Shown here piece after piece: positions 43,876-53,184 of a stretch of DNA of 64,000 bases (position 1 is its first letter; the number at the start of each line of letters is the position of its first letter). The DNA is taken from positions 186,001 through 250,000 of the forward strand of contig NZ_LYPF02000001.1 in the NCBI RefSeq assembly GCF_001661595.2. The letters run 5' to 3'. Made by a program: the position numbers and the translations under genes. A model generated the notes under the pieces. That model was not told the origin of the DNA, ran no database searches, and saw nothing but the letters and a program-made list of their open reading frames with translations. The DNA comes from Crocinitomix algicola (lineage in GTDB: Bacteria; Bacteroidota; Bacteroidia; Flavobacteriales_D; Crocinitomicaceae).

Positions 43876-46533
43876 TTAAAATCCAATTTTATAAGAGAAA
43901 TTTGGAAGTACGGGTATTGATTTTAATGGATTTGATATGATTTGACCGGTTGTTTGGTCGATATATTGTACTTCAAAAATGGCTGGATTATTTGAACTGA
44001 ATAAATTATAAACACCAAACTTAACAGTGTGCTCAAGCTTTTTACCTTGTTTATAATATTGAATATTGACATCAACTCTCGTGTATGGTCTACCTCGTGT
44101 TGTGTTTTTCTTTCCTGGTGGGTCTTGATCAATATTTGAAAAAGATCCATTTGCACTAAATCGAAGCACATTGATGTGTGGTCGTGGAGAATTGTAAACA
44201 AGATTCATACCCACCATAAAAGATTTTGAAATGGTGTGATGGAATGCGGCTTTAAATTGATGACGATTATCATAATTTGAATAATACTGATTTCCCAAAT
44301 TAATTGAATCGAATTGTCTGGTTGATTTGGACAAAGTATAAGTCAATAACATTCCTTTCTTTTGTTCCGAAACATCCATACTTAACTCAATTCCTTTTGA
44401 TTCTCCTGACCCTTCTGTTAGAAAGTCAAAATTAGCATAATCTGCACCATTGGATAAATATTCAAAAGTTTCAGGGTATGCAAATACACTTTGGACATAT
44501 CTATAATAAGCAGTTGTATTAATGTTAATGGTTGGTTTCAGTTGATATTCAAACGATATCTCAGTTTCATACAATTCCTGAGGAGCCATGTCTGCATCAG
44601 AAGGAAGCCATAAATCGTTTGGTAATTGGATAGCTGGGTTCGCAATTAAATGCAGGTATTGGAACCTCCTATTACCGACCCAAGTTATTGCCGTTTTTTT
44701 TGTTGGGAAAAAACTGGCTAAAAATCGTGGTTGCAAATTTAAATAAGAAGCTTCTGCATTCGTAAAATTCGTCAACCTCACGCCTAAATTTAAATACCAT
44801 TTCTTTGTTTTTATATGGTCTTCAAGATAAATAGCAGATTGATGTGCAATAATCTCAGGGATATCTTTATTGTCATAATAATTTTCAAAATCAAAATTAT
44901 TTGTCCCTAATCCATCTCCTTGAATTTCAACCGTAGTATTTTGCTGAAAATAAAAACGTGGATTAAAATTCCTGTAATTGTACTTTAAGCCAAATCTTAG
45001 GTTGTGCGTTTTTGATGCAGTAAAATCAAAATCCGCCTTAAATCCATAATCGTAGTTGTCAGAACGGTTATCAATAACGAACAAATCGTTGTTATAATTT
45101 TCATCATCCCTGAACTCAAATTCATCGAGCGAAGAGAAGCGATGTTTATAGTCACTGTAGTTTAAGGTGATGTTCATGAATAAATTTGTTCCAAACAAAT
45201 GGTTCCAACGAATAGAGGCAAGTGTGTTTTCCCAACCTAAATCAAACTTAGAGTAGGTACTGTTATATTGGTCAATATTTCTCAGAGCAGATTGATAAAC
45301 GATATCTTTTCCATTAAAAAAACTCAGGTATAAACGATCTTTTTTGGAGAATTTATAGTTCGTCTTGATGTTTAAATCATAAAATTTAGTTACTAAATCA
45401 TCGACTGTATTTTCAAAATACATTCGGCTAAAAACTGGATTAAAAAAATAAGCAATCGGTGAATATCTGCCGGCTATTAAAAAAGAACTTTTTCCTTTGT
45501 TTAATGGCCCTTCAATTGATATTGCCGCATTTAAAAGATTAGCTTCCGCTGTTCCTCTATAATTATTAAGATCCCCTTCCCGCGTTTGAACATCCAATAT
45601 GGATGAAACAGCTCCACCGTATCGCGCTGGGAAATTCCCTTTGACCAGTTTCACTGTCTTAACAGTTTCTGGATTGTAAGTAGAATATAGTCCTAATAAA
45701 TGATAGGGAATGTATATTGGAGATCCATCCAGCAGCATTAAGTTTTGGCCGGATTCATTGCCTCTTACATTAATTCCTCCAAATCCATCGGATTGAGCTT
45801 GAATACCAGGTAGCATTTGTATCGTCCTTACATAATCGGTCTGACCATTTAAACTAGGGGAGAATTGCGCTAAACGTTCTGAGATTTCGATTATATTATC
45901 TTGATCCATTGAAACAGAAGAATATTCTAAAAATTCAGTACTATCTTTGAAGTCTATAACTACGATTGGAAGATTATCAACTGGTTCTAAATGTATTCCA
46001 AAAGGTCCGAAAGGCAAGTCTTGAGTTGTTAACGATTTTGTCTTATAGCCAACCGAGCTAATGTAGATTTTCTGTGAAGAAACTGGAATTTTTAAACTGA
46101 AAAATCCGAACTCATTTGTAATTGCGCCAATTTTTCTATTCGGTGTGTAAATTCGAGCTGCAACAAGACGTTCACCTGTTTCAACATCTTCAATATATCC
46201 TGAAATTGATTTTAATTTGGTTTCGTCTATAAACAACAAAACTCGGTTATCACCGAGCATCTTATAGGAAATAGTTGTTTCTTGTAGTATTTTATCGAGT
46301 ACGTGCCGAATAGGTTTGTCTTCCAACCTTAGATTCACTGGCCTAGCGTTAGCGAAGAATGATGGGCTATATGCTATATCTAAATCTGTTTGTTGGGCGA
46401 GTTGGTCAAGCGCTATTGGAATAACCACTTCGTTGACTGAGAAACTGATTCTTTTATCGAGTTGATTTTGACTACTTGAAGTGATCGCAATCCCCAGAAA
46501 AAAAAGAAAACTTAAATACTTAACTATTGACAT
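43876..46533 (-). CDS. TonB-dependent outer-membrane receptor with N-terminal signalling domain (FecA-like)
   Basis: An 885-residue receptor. A signal peptide (to about 21) is followed by an STN/secretin-type signalling domain (about 25-105), a CarboxypepD_reg-like sandwich (about 112-195), a plug domain (about 215-325, GGINVRGNESGQNLMLLDG) and a 22-strand barrel to residue 885 ending SYKIGF. The STN domain together with the adjacent FecR and sigma factor genes means it likely senses its ligand and signals to its own promoter. Ligand unknown; no SusD gene adjoins. The start overlaps the FecR stop by 10 bp. Confidence 0.9.
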   Translation of the reverse strand: MSIVKYLSFLFFLGIAITSSSQNQLDKRISFSVNEVVIPIALDQLAQQTDLDIAYSPSFFANARPVNLRLEDKPIRHVLDKILQETTISYKMLGDNRVLLFIDETKLKSISGYIEDVETGERLVAARIYTPNRKIGAITNEFGFFSLKIPVSSQKIYISSVGYKTKSLTTQDLPFGPFGIHLEPVDNLPIVVIDFKDSTEFLEYSSVSMDQDNIIEISERLAQFSPSLNGQTDYVRTIQMLPGIQAQSDGFGGINVRGNESGQNLMLLDGSPIYIPYHLLGLYSTYNPETVKTVKLVKGNFPARYGGAVSSILDVQTREGDLNNYRGTAEANLLNAAISIEGPLNKGKSSFLIAGRYSPIAYFFNPVFSRMYFENTVDDLVTKFYDLNIKTNYKFSKKDRLYLSFFNGKDIVYQSALRNIDQYNSTYSKFDLGWENTLASIRWNHLFGTNLFMNITLNYSDYKHRFSSLDEFEFRDDENYNNDLFVIDNRSDNYDYGFKADFDFTASKTHNLRFGLKYNYRNFNPRFYFQQNTTVEIQGDGLGTNNFDFENYYDNKDIPEIIAHQSAIYLEDHIKTKKWYLNLGVRLTNFTNAEASYLNLQPRFLASFFPTKKTAITWVGNRRFQYLHLIANPAIQLPNDLWLPSDADMAPQELYETEISFEYQLKPTININTTAYYRYVQSVFAYPETFEYLSNGADYANFDFLTEGSGESKGIELSMDVSEQKKGMLLTYTLSKSTRQFDSINLGNQYYSNYDNRHQFKAAFHHTISKSFMVGMNLVYNSPRPHINVLRFSANGSFSNIDQDPPGKKNTTRGRPYTRVDVNIQYYKQGKKLEHTVKFGVYNLFSSNNPAIFEVQYIDQTTGQIISNPLKSIPVLPNFSYKIGF

Positions 46534-47537
46534 CCTCCTCCTACTAGTACATAATTATCTTTCGATTCTTCTTGAATTGAAACATCTAGTACAGTGGAGA
46601 TAGTGTTTAATACGGTGATTAATTTTTCATCCTCGAAATTAGCAGTGAAAGGACAATTGACCAAACTTGGATTATCTACTTTAAAATTAACATTATAATA
46701 CACTTCCAAATCCTCTAGCACATCTGAAAGCAATGTGTTTGAGAAAGAAAGTTTTTTAGTTAACCAAGAAGATTCATTTGGACTTGAATTCTGATCTTCC
46801 TTGAGTAGGTTTCCGTTATCACGATTAACGCGAACTTTTTCGTTCATTTCAAGTTCAGACTGATTTGATTCTGATTCAACACGAACTTTTCCACTAATTA
46901 CAGCAACTTCTGTATATGTTTCATTTTCTAATGCTCGAACATTAAAACTTGTTCCTAAAACAGTGATGTCTTCGTACTGGGTACGAACAACAAAAGGGTG
47001 ATTAGCATCTTTTGCAATTTCAAAAAATCCTTCACCTCGCAGTCTCACCTCTCTGGTGTCATCAGAAAATGATGTAGGGTAGGTGAGTGTACTGTTTGCA
47101 TTCAGGTGGATTACAGAACCATCAGCTAAAACTATATTTTCCGGTTGATTACCTGTCTTAAATTCGACTAATTGATTGGATGAAAATCCATCATAAAAAA
47201 ACCAGGTCGACGCCAATCCAACAACCATCGCAAATCCGGCAGCAATTCTCCAGGCTTTTCTTTTCAATGGAACAACCGGTGTTTCGTCGTGCTCGTCCAA
47301 TGATTGAATGCGATCTTGTAAAAATTTGAATTCTTGATTCACATCAATATTTCCAGCTAAACCTTCAAGGTCTTCATCTGATATATCCGATAAATTCCAA
47401 ACTGCTCGAATTGTTTCAGCTGTGAATTTATTTTCTTCATCTTGCTGAATCCAAGCGTTTAAGGCCTGCAATTCATCCGAACTAATCTCTTGAGATAGTT
47501 CTTTGTGAATTAATTCTATGTAATCAAATTGGCTCAT
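46524..47537 (-). CDS. FecR-family anti-sigma/sensor protein
   Basis: A 337-residue inner-membrane protein. A cytosolic N-terminal region (1-90) that would hold the sigma factor, one transmembrane helix (about 93-112), a FecR domain (about 115-215; LADGSVIHLNANSTLTYP, then GEGFFEIAKDANHPFVVRT) and a C-terminal DUF4974-like domain (about 265-335) that would contact the receptor's STN domain. The order matches Bacteroidota FecR proteins. It lies between sigma factor and receptor. Confidence 0.92.
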   Translation of the reverse strand: MSQFDYIELIHKELSQEISSDELQALNAWIQQDEENKFTAETIRAVWNLSDISDEDLEGLAGNIDVNQEFKFLQDRIQSLDEHDETPVVPLKRKAWRIAAGFAMVVGLASTWFFYDGFSSNQLVEFKTGNQPENIVLADGSVIHLNANSTLTYPTSFSDDTREVRLRGEGFFEIAKDANHPFVVRTQYEDITVLGTSFNVRALENETYTEVAVISGKVRVESESNQSELEMNEKVRVNRDNGNLLKEDQNSSPNESSWLTKKLSFSNTLLSDVLEDLEVYYNVNFKVDNPSLVNCPFTANFEDEKLITVLNTISTVLDVSIQEESKDNYVLVGGGCQ

Positions 47538-47584
47538 TATAGCTTTACGCTTTTTCTTTATAACAATATAGGAGGCGTAATCCC

Positions 47585-48133
47585 CTAAACCTCATTGAGT
47601 TTTTTTAAATATGGTTCTAGCTCTGCCTTTAACAGTTTTACTGCGCGAGTAATTTGGTTTTCTACCGTTTTTGGAGAAATATCCAATTTTTCAGCAATTT
47701 CTTTTAAAGACATACCTTCTTGCCTTTTTAATATAAATATCAATCTTGCTTTTTCTGGTAAATTATTTAAAGCAAGATCAATTCTCTTTTTTAATTCTTC
47801 CGTTTCAAACGCTTTATCTGGCGTCAATTGAGTCCCTTCAGTTTCTTCGAGAATTTCATCTGACGTAAATTTCGAATTGTATTTTATTTGATTTAAACAG
47901 CGGTTGATAACTGCTCTTTTCAAATAATTACGAATAGAGATTTCCGTACTTAACGTTTCTCTATTTTTCCAAAATTGAAAGAACACTTCTTGTACAACTT
48001 CTTTAGCTGTGTCGACATCTTTTGTAATATTAATGCCTACACCCAACATCAACTTATAATGGGTATCATAAATCTTTCGGAACGCTTTTTCCGACCCCTT
48101 ACTCACGGCTAATATTAACTCCTTATCTTCCAA
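47585..48133 (-). CDS. ECF sigma-70 factor (FecI-like)
   Basis: A 182-residue ECF sigma factor: region 2 at about 22-85 (TAKEVVQEVFFQFWKNRETL) and region 4 at about 120-170 (LPEKARLIFILKRQEGMSLK, then ISPKTVENQITRAVKLL). It should activate the TonB-receptor operon when FecR releases it. First gene of the minus-strand operon, 47 bp before fecR. Confidence 0.93.
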   Translation of the reverse strand: MEDKELILAVSKGSEKAFRKIYDTHYKLMLGVGINITKDVDTAKEVVQEVFFQFWKNRETLSTEISIRNYLKRAVINRCLNQIKYNSKFTSDEILEETEGTQLTPDKAFETEELKKRIDLALNNLPEKARLIFILKRQEGMSLKEIAEKLDISPKTVENQITRAVKLLKAELEPYLKKLNEV

Positions 48134-48246
48134 AAAAATGGCTAATTTCAGCGAAGATAAAGCAAATATGCAACTTCTACAAAAACCTAAGATACATTTC
48201 TATCGAATATATACAGGTCCTAATGTTTAAAACTTATTTCTTTTCT

Positions 48247-48903
48247 TCAAAATATCCACGCAAACTTCCCTTTAACCTCGAAAATAGTATTTTGATGTGG
48301 TAATGGATCCAAGCCGTGTTTGTTACGTGATTTCCATTCTTTTTTTGTTAAATCATAACCTAAACCAATCTCTCCTCCAACAATAAGACGTTTGTAAAGA
48401 ATAAAGCGTGGCTCTATTTTTAATCTTAAATTTAAAAAAAAATTCCTAGAGCTATTTTCTGCTTGTCTTAAAAAAAGCCAACCGGCGTCTGTGCCAATAC
48501 AGATAGGTGTTCCAAAAATTAAATTTCCATTGTTTTTACTTCCATCAATCCACCTTATACGAAATGATTGCCATGGAATTCCTAAATATCCGCCATACAA
48601 TTTTGCACGAATCTCTTTATTCGATAAAATGACACGAGGTAGGTAAAAGCCAAGGTCAAAAAAGAGTTCACGTTTCCCTGATACCGGTCCAAAAGTTTGT
48701 AAATTAATCGTCCATAATTCTCCCTTAAAGTCTAAATAACCTGAGCTGAAACTCGAGGTCAAAAACCGTGACTGACCTAAAGAAAATCCGGCCGCCCACC
48801 AATTGTCTTCTGTCATTTGAGCTTTCACATCAGCGTGATTCAGTAACGCGATATAAAAAACAAGTTTAATTAGTCTTACAATTGACATTTTACGAGGTTT
48901 CAT
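48247..48903 (-). CDS. Probable outer-membrane or exported beta-rich protein
   Basis: A 218-residue protein with signal peptide (to about residue 29, ADVKAQ; alternative ATG at 48888) and a mature part made of short amphipathic strands ending in aromatic WIF, the signature of a small outer-membrane barrel. No family recognised. It is directly downstream of the STAS-like gene at 48890 with overlapping or adjoining codons, so co-transcribed with it. Confidence 0.65.
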   Translation of the reverse strand: MKPRKMSIVRLIKLVFYIALLNHADVKAQMTEDNWWAAGFSLGQSRFLTSSFSSGYLDFKGELWTINLQTFGPVSGKRELFFDLGFYLPRVILSNKEIRAKLYGGYLGIPWQSFRIRWIDGSKNNGNLIFGTPICIGTDAGWLFLRQAENSSRNFFLNLRLKIEPRFILYKRLIVGGEIGLGYDLTKKEWKSRNKHGLDPLPHQNTIFEVKGKFAWIF

Positions 48904-49270
48904 AAATCTTCAACCATTTTTTAGCTTTGCTAATATCTGAAAACACTTTCATTGGATGTTTATTCTTTGAACTTAATAAGTGAAAGCGAACCAATAATCG
49001 TTGTGCTAAGGAATTAAATATAAATGCTTCGGCTTTTGCTTTTACCGGTACTGTTAAAGCATATTTTCTAGCATCTAGGGTTGCGCTGCAATAGGGTCTA
49101 AATTCGTGTATAACTAATTTTGATATTCCTTTTGACCATTCTTCATATTGTTCAAAATTCTGACTTAAATCTTCAATTGTTAAGACGGCCTCCTCTTTAT
49201 AAATAACATGAAAAATAGAATTATCTATTATATGGATTGTAGAATTTTTATTTTTGATAATGGAATTCAA
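48890..49270 (-). CDS. STAS/SpoIIAA-like small protein, paralogue of 51318-51716
   Basis: A 126-residue alpha/beta protein. It shares with the protein at 51318-51716 a central region and the C-terminal pattern FxxLAQR....F....K.HPxKxFS....AKxWL, with similar strand spacing. Bacteroidota have many such STAS-like proteins of unknown role. The start is uncertain: a TTG at 49270 gives a length close to the paralogue, and a TTG at 49315 would add a hydrophobic stretch. It is divergent from the sigma gene at 49412. Confidence 0.7.
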   Translation of the reverse strand: MNSIIKNKNSTIHIIDNSIFHVIYKEEAVLTIEDLSQNFEQYEEWSKGISKLVIHEFRPYCSATLDARKYALTVPVKAKAEAFIFNSLAQRLLVRFHLLSSKNKHPMKVFSDISKAKKWLKIYETS

Positions 49271-49411
49271 CAGCAGTATTATTAGTAGGACTCGAAAATA
49301 AAAAGTTTGGTCCAATTACCCCAAAAAGACTTGACGGAATAATATTTTTTTAGTTAACATGTAACTTTTAAAGGTTAATTGACACTTACAGAGTAACGTC
49401 TTAAAATTTAA

Positions 49412-49927
49412 ATGTCAAAAACAAAACAAATAGCTTTTCTTAAATTGTACGAACCGGTTCATGAACGGTTTGAACGTTTTTGTAGAGTTCGAGTTTATGG
49501 TGATGGTGATTATCGAGATTTGATGCATGAAACATTGCTCAAAGCGTTTGAGAAATTTGAAACTCTGAGATCGGAAAAGGCATTTCTTTCATTCTTATTC
49601 AGTATAGCAATTAGAATTTTATCAAATCAAAATAGAAAACGCAAAGTTGGACGTTGGGATAGTGATGAAGAAGCTAATCGAATTATTGATTGCAATGCCG
49701 ATTCTTCTCAAAGACTTGAATTAACTGTGTTTTATGAGATTCTCGGTAAGCTTCCAGATGATCAAAGAGAATCATTGATTTTGTTCGAAATAAGCGGTTT
49801 CTCTATACGTGAAGTGGCAGAACTACAAAACTCTTCAGAATCAGCTGTAAAACAACGATTGCGGAGAGGACGATTAAAGTTGAAAGAACTCTATTCAACT
49901 AAATATTTAACAATAGATAGCGAATGA
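49412..49927 (+). CDS. ECF-type sigma-70 family RNA polymerase sigma factor
   Basis: A 171-residue sigma factor: region 2 at about 15-80 (YRDLMHETLLKAFEKFETLR) and region 4 at about 110-160 (KLPDDQRESLILFEISGFSI, then SESAVKQRLRRGRLKLKEL). It differs from the FecI-like factor at 47585 and overlaps the following gene by 4 bp. The membrane protein next door is the likely anti-sigma factor. Confidence 0.92.
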   Translation: MSKTKQIAFLKLYEPVHERFERFCRVRVYGDGDYRDLMHETLLKAFEKFETLRSEKAFLSFLFSIAIRILSNQNRKRKVGRWDSDEEANRIIDCNADSSQRLELTVFYEILGKLPDDQRESLILFEISGFSIREVAELQNSSESAVKQRLRRGRLKLKELYSTKYLTIDSE

Positions 49928-51312
49928 AGATGGACGATGAATTGAAAAATATTGAAGATTTATTTAAAGATAGTAAGGGAGATGCTACGGAATATCACTT
50001 CCAAGAGCTGCGTGGCGCTTTTATGGAGATGACAGATAAAAAAGACAGTAAAAAGAAATTTTCTAAAAAAATTAAAATTTTAATTATGCTAAATGTATTT
50101 ATCGGGACAGTCATTTTGGTTGGAAGTTTGGGACTTTCTTCAGAGTCAAATGGAGCTAAAAGTAAAATTGGTGCACAGGTCTATAAAAATAAAGACACCC
50201 AAATCAAACATCCTGTTTTAACAATTGAAGAGTACTCACAAGAATCGGAGTTGTACGAACCAAGTACTCAGCCGCTTTTTATTGATAAAATAGCTTCTAA
50301 GCCAATACCTAATCTACAACAAACTAAAAAAGCTGTTGGTTTTAAACAGAAAAGACCAGGGATTATTGCTTATAGTCAGCGTTTTAAAATAAGTCGACAA
50401 ACGAGATTAACAGAACTTGAACAAATTAAACTTGATGCATGGAGCAAAGGCATTTTATTCGATTATCATGCTTTTATAGAGAATGATGAGTTAGTCAAGT
50501 TGAACTATAGCCTAATAAAAGCTCAGTCAACAAATTCAATTCCATTACCTAAACAAACCATAGACTTGCAAAAAGGGGTTGAGCATTCATTCGGTTGGCT
50601 CGTAAAAGAGGACGGAATAGTGGAGTTGAATCATGATGTTGATCATGTCACAGCAATTGAAGACAGTCTTAAAATTCAACCCGTTTTACCTTACGCTCAA
50701 AAATTTCAATTTTATAAAAATACGAGTGAGAAGGAATTAGAGCGGATTAAAAATATCGCTTTGAAATCGGGAATAAATTTCAAGTATAAACGGAAATTCG
50801 AAAATGACAGTTTGACTTATGCACTAATTGAAATGAGTTTGAAAACTGTTGAAATTAGTACCGTTACTAAAATTGAATTCGAGTATCCACAGGATGATCA
50901 TGATACCACTATATTTGGTTGGTGCAATGATGAAAATGGAAAATTTGTCGAATTCAGGGTTGGAGGCGATGAGGAGTATAAACAACAAAAGAAACACTTT
51001 ACAGTAGATAGCGAAGATTTTCCTATTAAGCACTATATCACCATAAATACGACCAAGTCTGAAATTGAGGAGATTATGGAATTGGCGAGGTTGGCGGGAT
51101 TAGATTTGAAAATTGATGCAAAATATCGATTTAACAAAATGAATTCAATCAATATTGTAATGAAGAGAGGCGAAAGCTTAAATAATAAATCCAGGTATAA
51201 ACGAATAGTCTCAGGGATGAAGGAAGAAGATTGTTTCGTGATAATGTGGAAAGAAAACCGGCAACGAAAAGCAACTGATTTTCATATTGATTTATGTGAA
51301 AACTTAAAATAA
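49924..51312 (+). CDS. Membrane protein with three extracytoplasmic repeats, probable anti-sigma factor
   Basis: A 462-residue protein: a charged cytosolic head (1-48), one transmembrane helix (about 50-70) and a large periplasmic part. The latter contains three related units at about 153-230, 260-345 and 370-455, period near 108. Each opens with an aromatic strand, then T-x-x-E-[LI]-E-x-I, an Ala/Gly turn ending in G-[IL], and later a tryptophan strand (FGW, FGW, IMW). The unit resembles a C-terminal domain of Bacteroidota BlaR1/M56-type proteins as I recall it. Overlap with the sigma gene, single membrane helix and small acidic head fit an anti-sigma factor (inference). Confidence 0.7.
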   Translation: MKMDDELKNIEDLFKDSKGDATEYHFQELRGAFMEMTDKKDSKKKFSKKIKILIMLNVFIGTVILVGSLGLSSESNGAKSKIGAQVYKNKDTQIKHPVLTIEEYSQESELYEPSTQPLFIDKIASKPIPNLQQTKKAVGFKQKRPGIIAYSQRFKISRQTRLTELEQIKLDAWSKGILFDYHAFIENDELVKLNYSLIKAQSTNSIPLPKQTIDLQKGVEHSFGWLVKEDGIVELNHDVDHVTAIEDSLKIQPVLPYAQKFQFYKNTSEKELERIKNIALKSGINFKYKRKFENDSLTYALIEMSLKTVEISTVTKIEFEYPQDDHDTTIFGWCNDENGKFVEFRVGGDEEYKQQKKHFTVDSEDFPIKHYITINTTKSEIEEIMELARLAGLDLKIDAKYRFNKMNSINIVMKRGESLNNKSRYKRIVSGMKEEDCFVIMWKENRQRKATDFHIDLCENLK

Positions 51313-51317
51313 AATGA

Positions 51318-51716
51318 TTAATCCATACGAATAGAATTCAACCAATTTTTGGCTTCATCCACAGACGAAAATGCTTTCAAAGGGTGAGTGTTTTTCCTTA
51401 ATTTTACAAACATGTTGAACATGATGCGCTGTGCTAAACCTGAGAAAACATGTGCCTCCATATCTGCAGGTAACATTTTTGACTCCAAGGTTTTTCTGGC
51501 ATCAGCGTCAATCGAAAAGTACTTTCCGGCAACGATTAATTTTTTGAAATGTTTACGTTTTCCTAAAAGCAATTCTTGATCAGCAATCATCTCCAAAACA
51601 TCCTCACTGTTAAGATGTTGATTATCGGGTATTTCGAATGTGATAAGTTTTAGTTCTTTATCATATTCTACAATGTACTTGTCCCGTACCCATTTATTTT
51701 CCGCTTTAAGAATCAT
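51318..51716 (-). CDS. STAS/SpoIIAA-like small protein, paralogue of 48890-49270
   Basis: A 132-residue alpha/beta protein with no signal peptide. The C-terminal half (FSGLAQRIMFNMFVKL, then HPLKAFSSVDEAKNWL) matches its paralogue. The two flank the sigma/anti-sigma pair, one on each side, both on the minus strand. Role unknown; STAS-like domains in Gram-positive bacteria act in anti-sigma partner switching, but no kinase is seen here. It is convergent with the anti-sigma gene, 5 bp from its stop. Confidence 0.75.
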   Translation of the reverse strand: MILKAENKWVRDKYIVEYDKELKLITFEIPDNQHLNSEDVLEMIADQELLLGKRKHFKKLIVAGKYFSIDADARKTLESKMLPADMEAHVFSGLAQRIMFNMFVKLRKNTHPLKAFSSVDEAKNWLNSIRMD

Positions 51717-51834
51717 AGTTGTAATTCTTTGAAAATAATAAAAAGTCTCAACATAAACAAAACATTTAATAGAATAGGAGAGGGGGGCACTTTATGAATG
51801 AACGGGGAAAAGTCATTTAATTTTAGTTAAATAC

Positions 51835-51864
51835 AAAAGGGAGATTCATTTGAACCTCCCTTTA
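51835..51864 (-). terminator. Intrinsic terminator after the DUF5362 gene
   Basis: AAAAGGGAG and CTCCCTTT pair, with an inner TTCA/TGAA pair separated by one mismatch. It lies 22 bp after the stop at 51886 and is followed on the minus strand by TTTTGTATTTAA. Confidence 0.7.
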
Positions 51865-51885
51865 TAGTTTAAAATATCGTAAGGC

Positions 51886-52341
51886 TTAACGCATGAATAA
51901 AGCAGCAATAAACCCTCCAATAAAGGCGACTATGTAAATAGAGAGAAATACTATTAAAAAGATTCCCAAAAACTTATAATGAGATTTCAAGTTTTCAAAG
52001 CTTTCAGTTAAGCTAGTGTTACTTTTTGATTTTAACGCGAACTTCATTTTGGTTCCAAATTTATACAAGTACATCACCGGAAAGAAATAAATTCCTGCCA
52101 TAATGATATATATAAATCCAATAGAAGTAGGACTTAAACCACCTCCGAATGTTTTCATACGAAAATTAACGTTACCCACTACAAAAAATAAGGCGATCAA
52201 CAACATAAGTCCTATACCTACAAATCCCAGAATTGCAATAAAATTGGCCCATTTAGCCGTTTCTTTTAAATAATTAACAGCGCTATTTGATAAGCTTAAT
52301 TCGGTTTGTATTTGTTGTTCGTCAATTAAATCATTTTCCAT
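51886..52341 (-). CDS. DUF5362-like membrane protein
   Basis: A 151-residue protein with an N-terminal charged segment (1-30) and four transmembrane helices at about 32-52, 70-92, 115-130 and 132-149. The pattern (SNSAVNYLKETAKWANFIAI) matches DUF5362 proteins of Bacteroidota; function unknown. It precedes the repeat-flanked cassettes and marks the left border of conserved-looking genes. Confidence 0.7.
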   Translation of the reverse strand: MENDLIDEQQIQTELSLSNSAVNYLKETAKWANFIAILGFVGIGLMLLIALFFVVGNVNFRMKTFGGGLSPTSIGFIYIIMAGIYFFPVMYLYKFGTKMKFALKSKSNTSLTESFENLKSHYKFLGIFLIVFLSIYIVAFIGGFIAALFMR

Positions 52342-52510
52342 AAATCTTGTTTTAGTTTTGGCCGAATATAATAAAAGTAAGTTGAACAGAATAAGACACT
52401 TCGTAATTCAGCAAGCAGGCATTTGAAATTAGAAGTCAATGTAATCTTTGGATGTTATATTTTATAAGGTGTTAGTTTGGAGGTGTATTCTGATATGATA
52501 ATTAATCTTG

Positions 52511-52581
52511 TTATGTTACTTAGCTTGGGTTGTGTGTTGGGAGTGTACGGACAACTGCCGACCTCGTTGTCGGGCAGTAGT
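52511..52581 (+). repeat. Head repeat, copy 1, of the cassette-like array
   Basis: 71 bp matching 53268-53338 at 67 of 71 positions by direct comparison. It begins TTATGTTACTTAGC and ends with a hairpin in which ACTGCC/GGCAGT and GAC/GTC pair around a CTCGTT loop with one bulged G. It lies 28 bp before the ATG of the first orphan gene. Confidence 0.85.
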
Positions 52582-52609
52582 ATTTCAGATTTATTTGTAT
52601 TTTGGTGGG

Positions 52610-53128
52610 ATGATAAAAGGGGATACTTACGAAGTGCTTATTCAAAAATTATTAGACCAATGCAAAAAATGGTCTAAAGGAGACAGGGTAGGTCGTCTAT
52701 ATGAAATAGGTCAATTTGAATTTGCTAAAGATTACACAGATATAGAATGTGAAATACTGTTTGATATAGCGATATCATCTGAGATGTTTGAAACTTATAA
52801 AAAGGAAACTAAATACCGTAACTCATTAATTAAACTAACAAAAGAAGGGTATAAATGTATTTCAAAAAACGACTGGAACTATCGTAAATATTTAAAATCT
52901 TTAAAAAATGAAAAAAGGGATATATACCATAAATTGTTACTATTGTTTATTGGTTTGTTAGCTGGAATAGCTACCAAAGTAGGAACAGAGTATGTATCAG
53001 AATTAATAAAACACAAAAAGGAAACACCAAGAGAATACAAAAAAAAGTGTTCCTTTCAGTATAATGAAGTTCACGATACCACTTATATAAATTCCGAACC
53101 CAAGCAATCGGATTCAGTTTCTTATTAA
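52610..53128 (+). CDS. Orphan gene of cassette 1: small protein with C-terminal membrane helix
   Basis: A 172-residue protein of unknown function. The N-terminal 110 residues are helical and charged (YEVLIQKLLDQCKKWSKGDR), which could be a winged-helix-like fold. One transmembrane helix lies at about 117-135 (LLLLFIGLLAGIATKVG) and is followed by a polar tail. The start at 52610 is chosen because the longer reading from 52508 translates the repeat. It lies alone between the head and tail repeats. Confidence 0.6.
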   Translation: MIKGDTYEVLIQKLLDQCKKWSKGDRVGRLYEIGQFEFAKDYTDIECEILFDIAISSEMFETYKKETKYRNSLIKLTKEGYKCISKNDWNYRKYLKSLKNEKRDIYHKLLLLFIGLLAGIATKVGTEYVSELIKHKKETPREYKKKCSFQYNEVHDTTYINSEPKQSDSVSY

Positions 53129-53184
53129 TTTATAAGAGGGTAGCTGACAAGATGTAACGCTTTGTAATCTATTGCCAATAGCAT

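Noticed and set aside
52477-52677. 66-codon frame and the longer 52508 frame starting in the head repeat
   Set aside because: Both read the conserved repeat as protein; the second head copy gives no matching protein before gene 2. The ATG at 52610 after the repeat is preferred.
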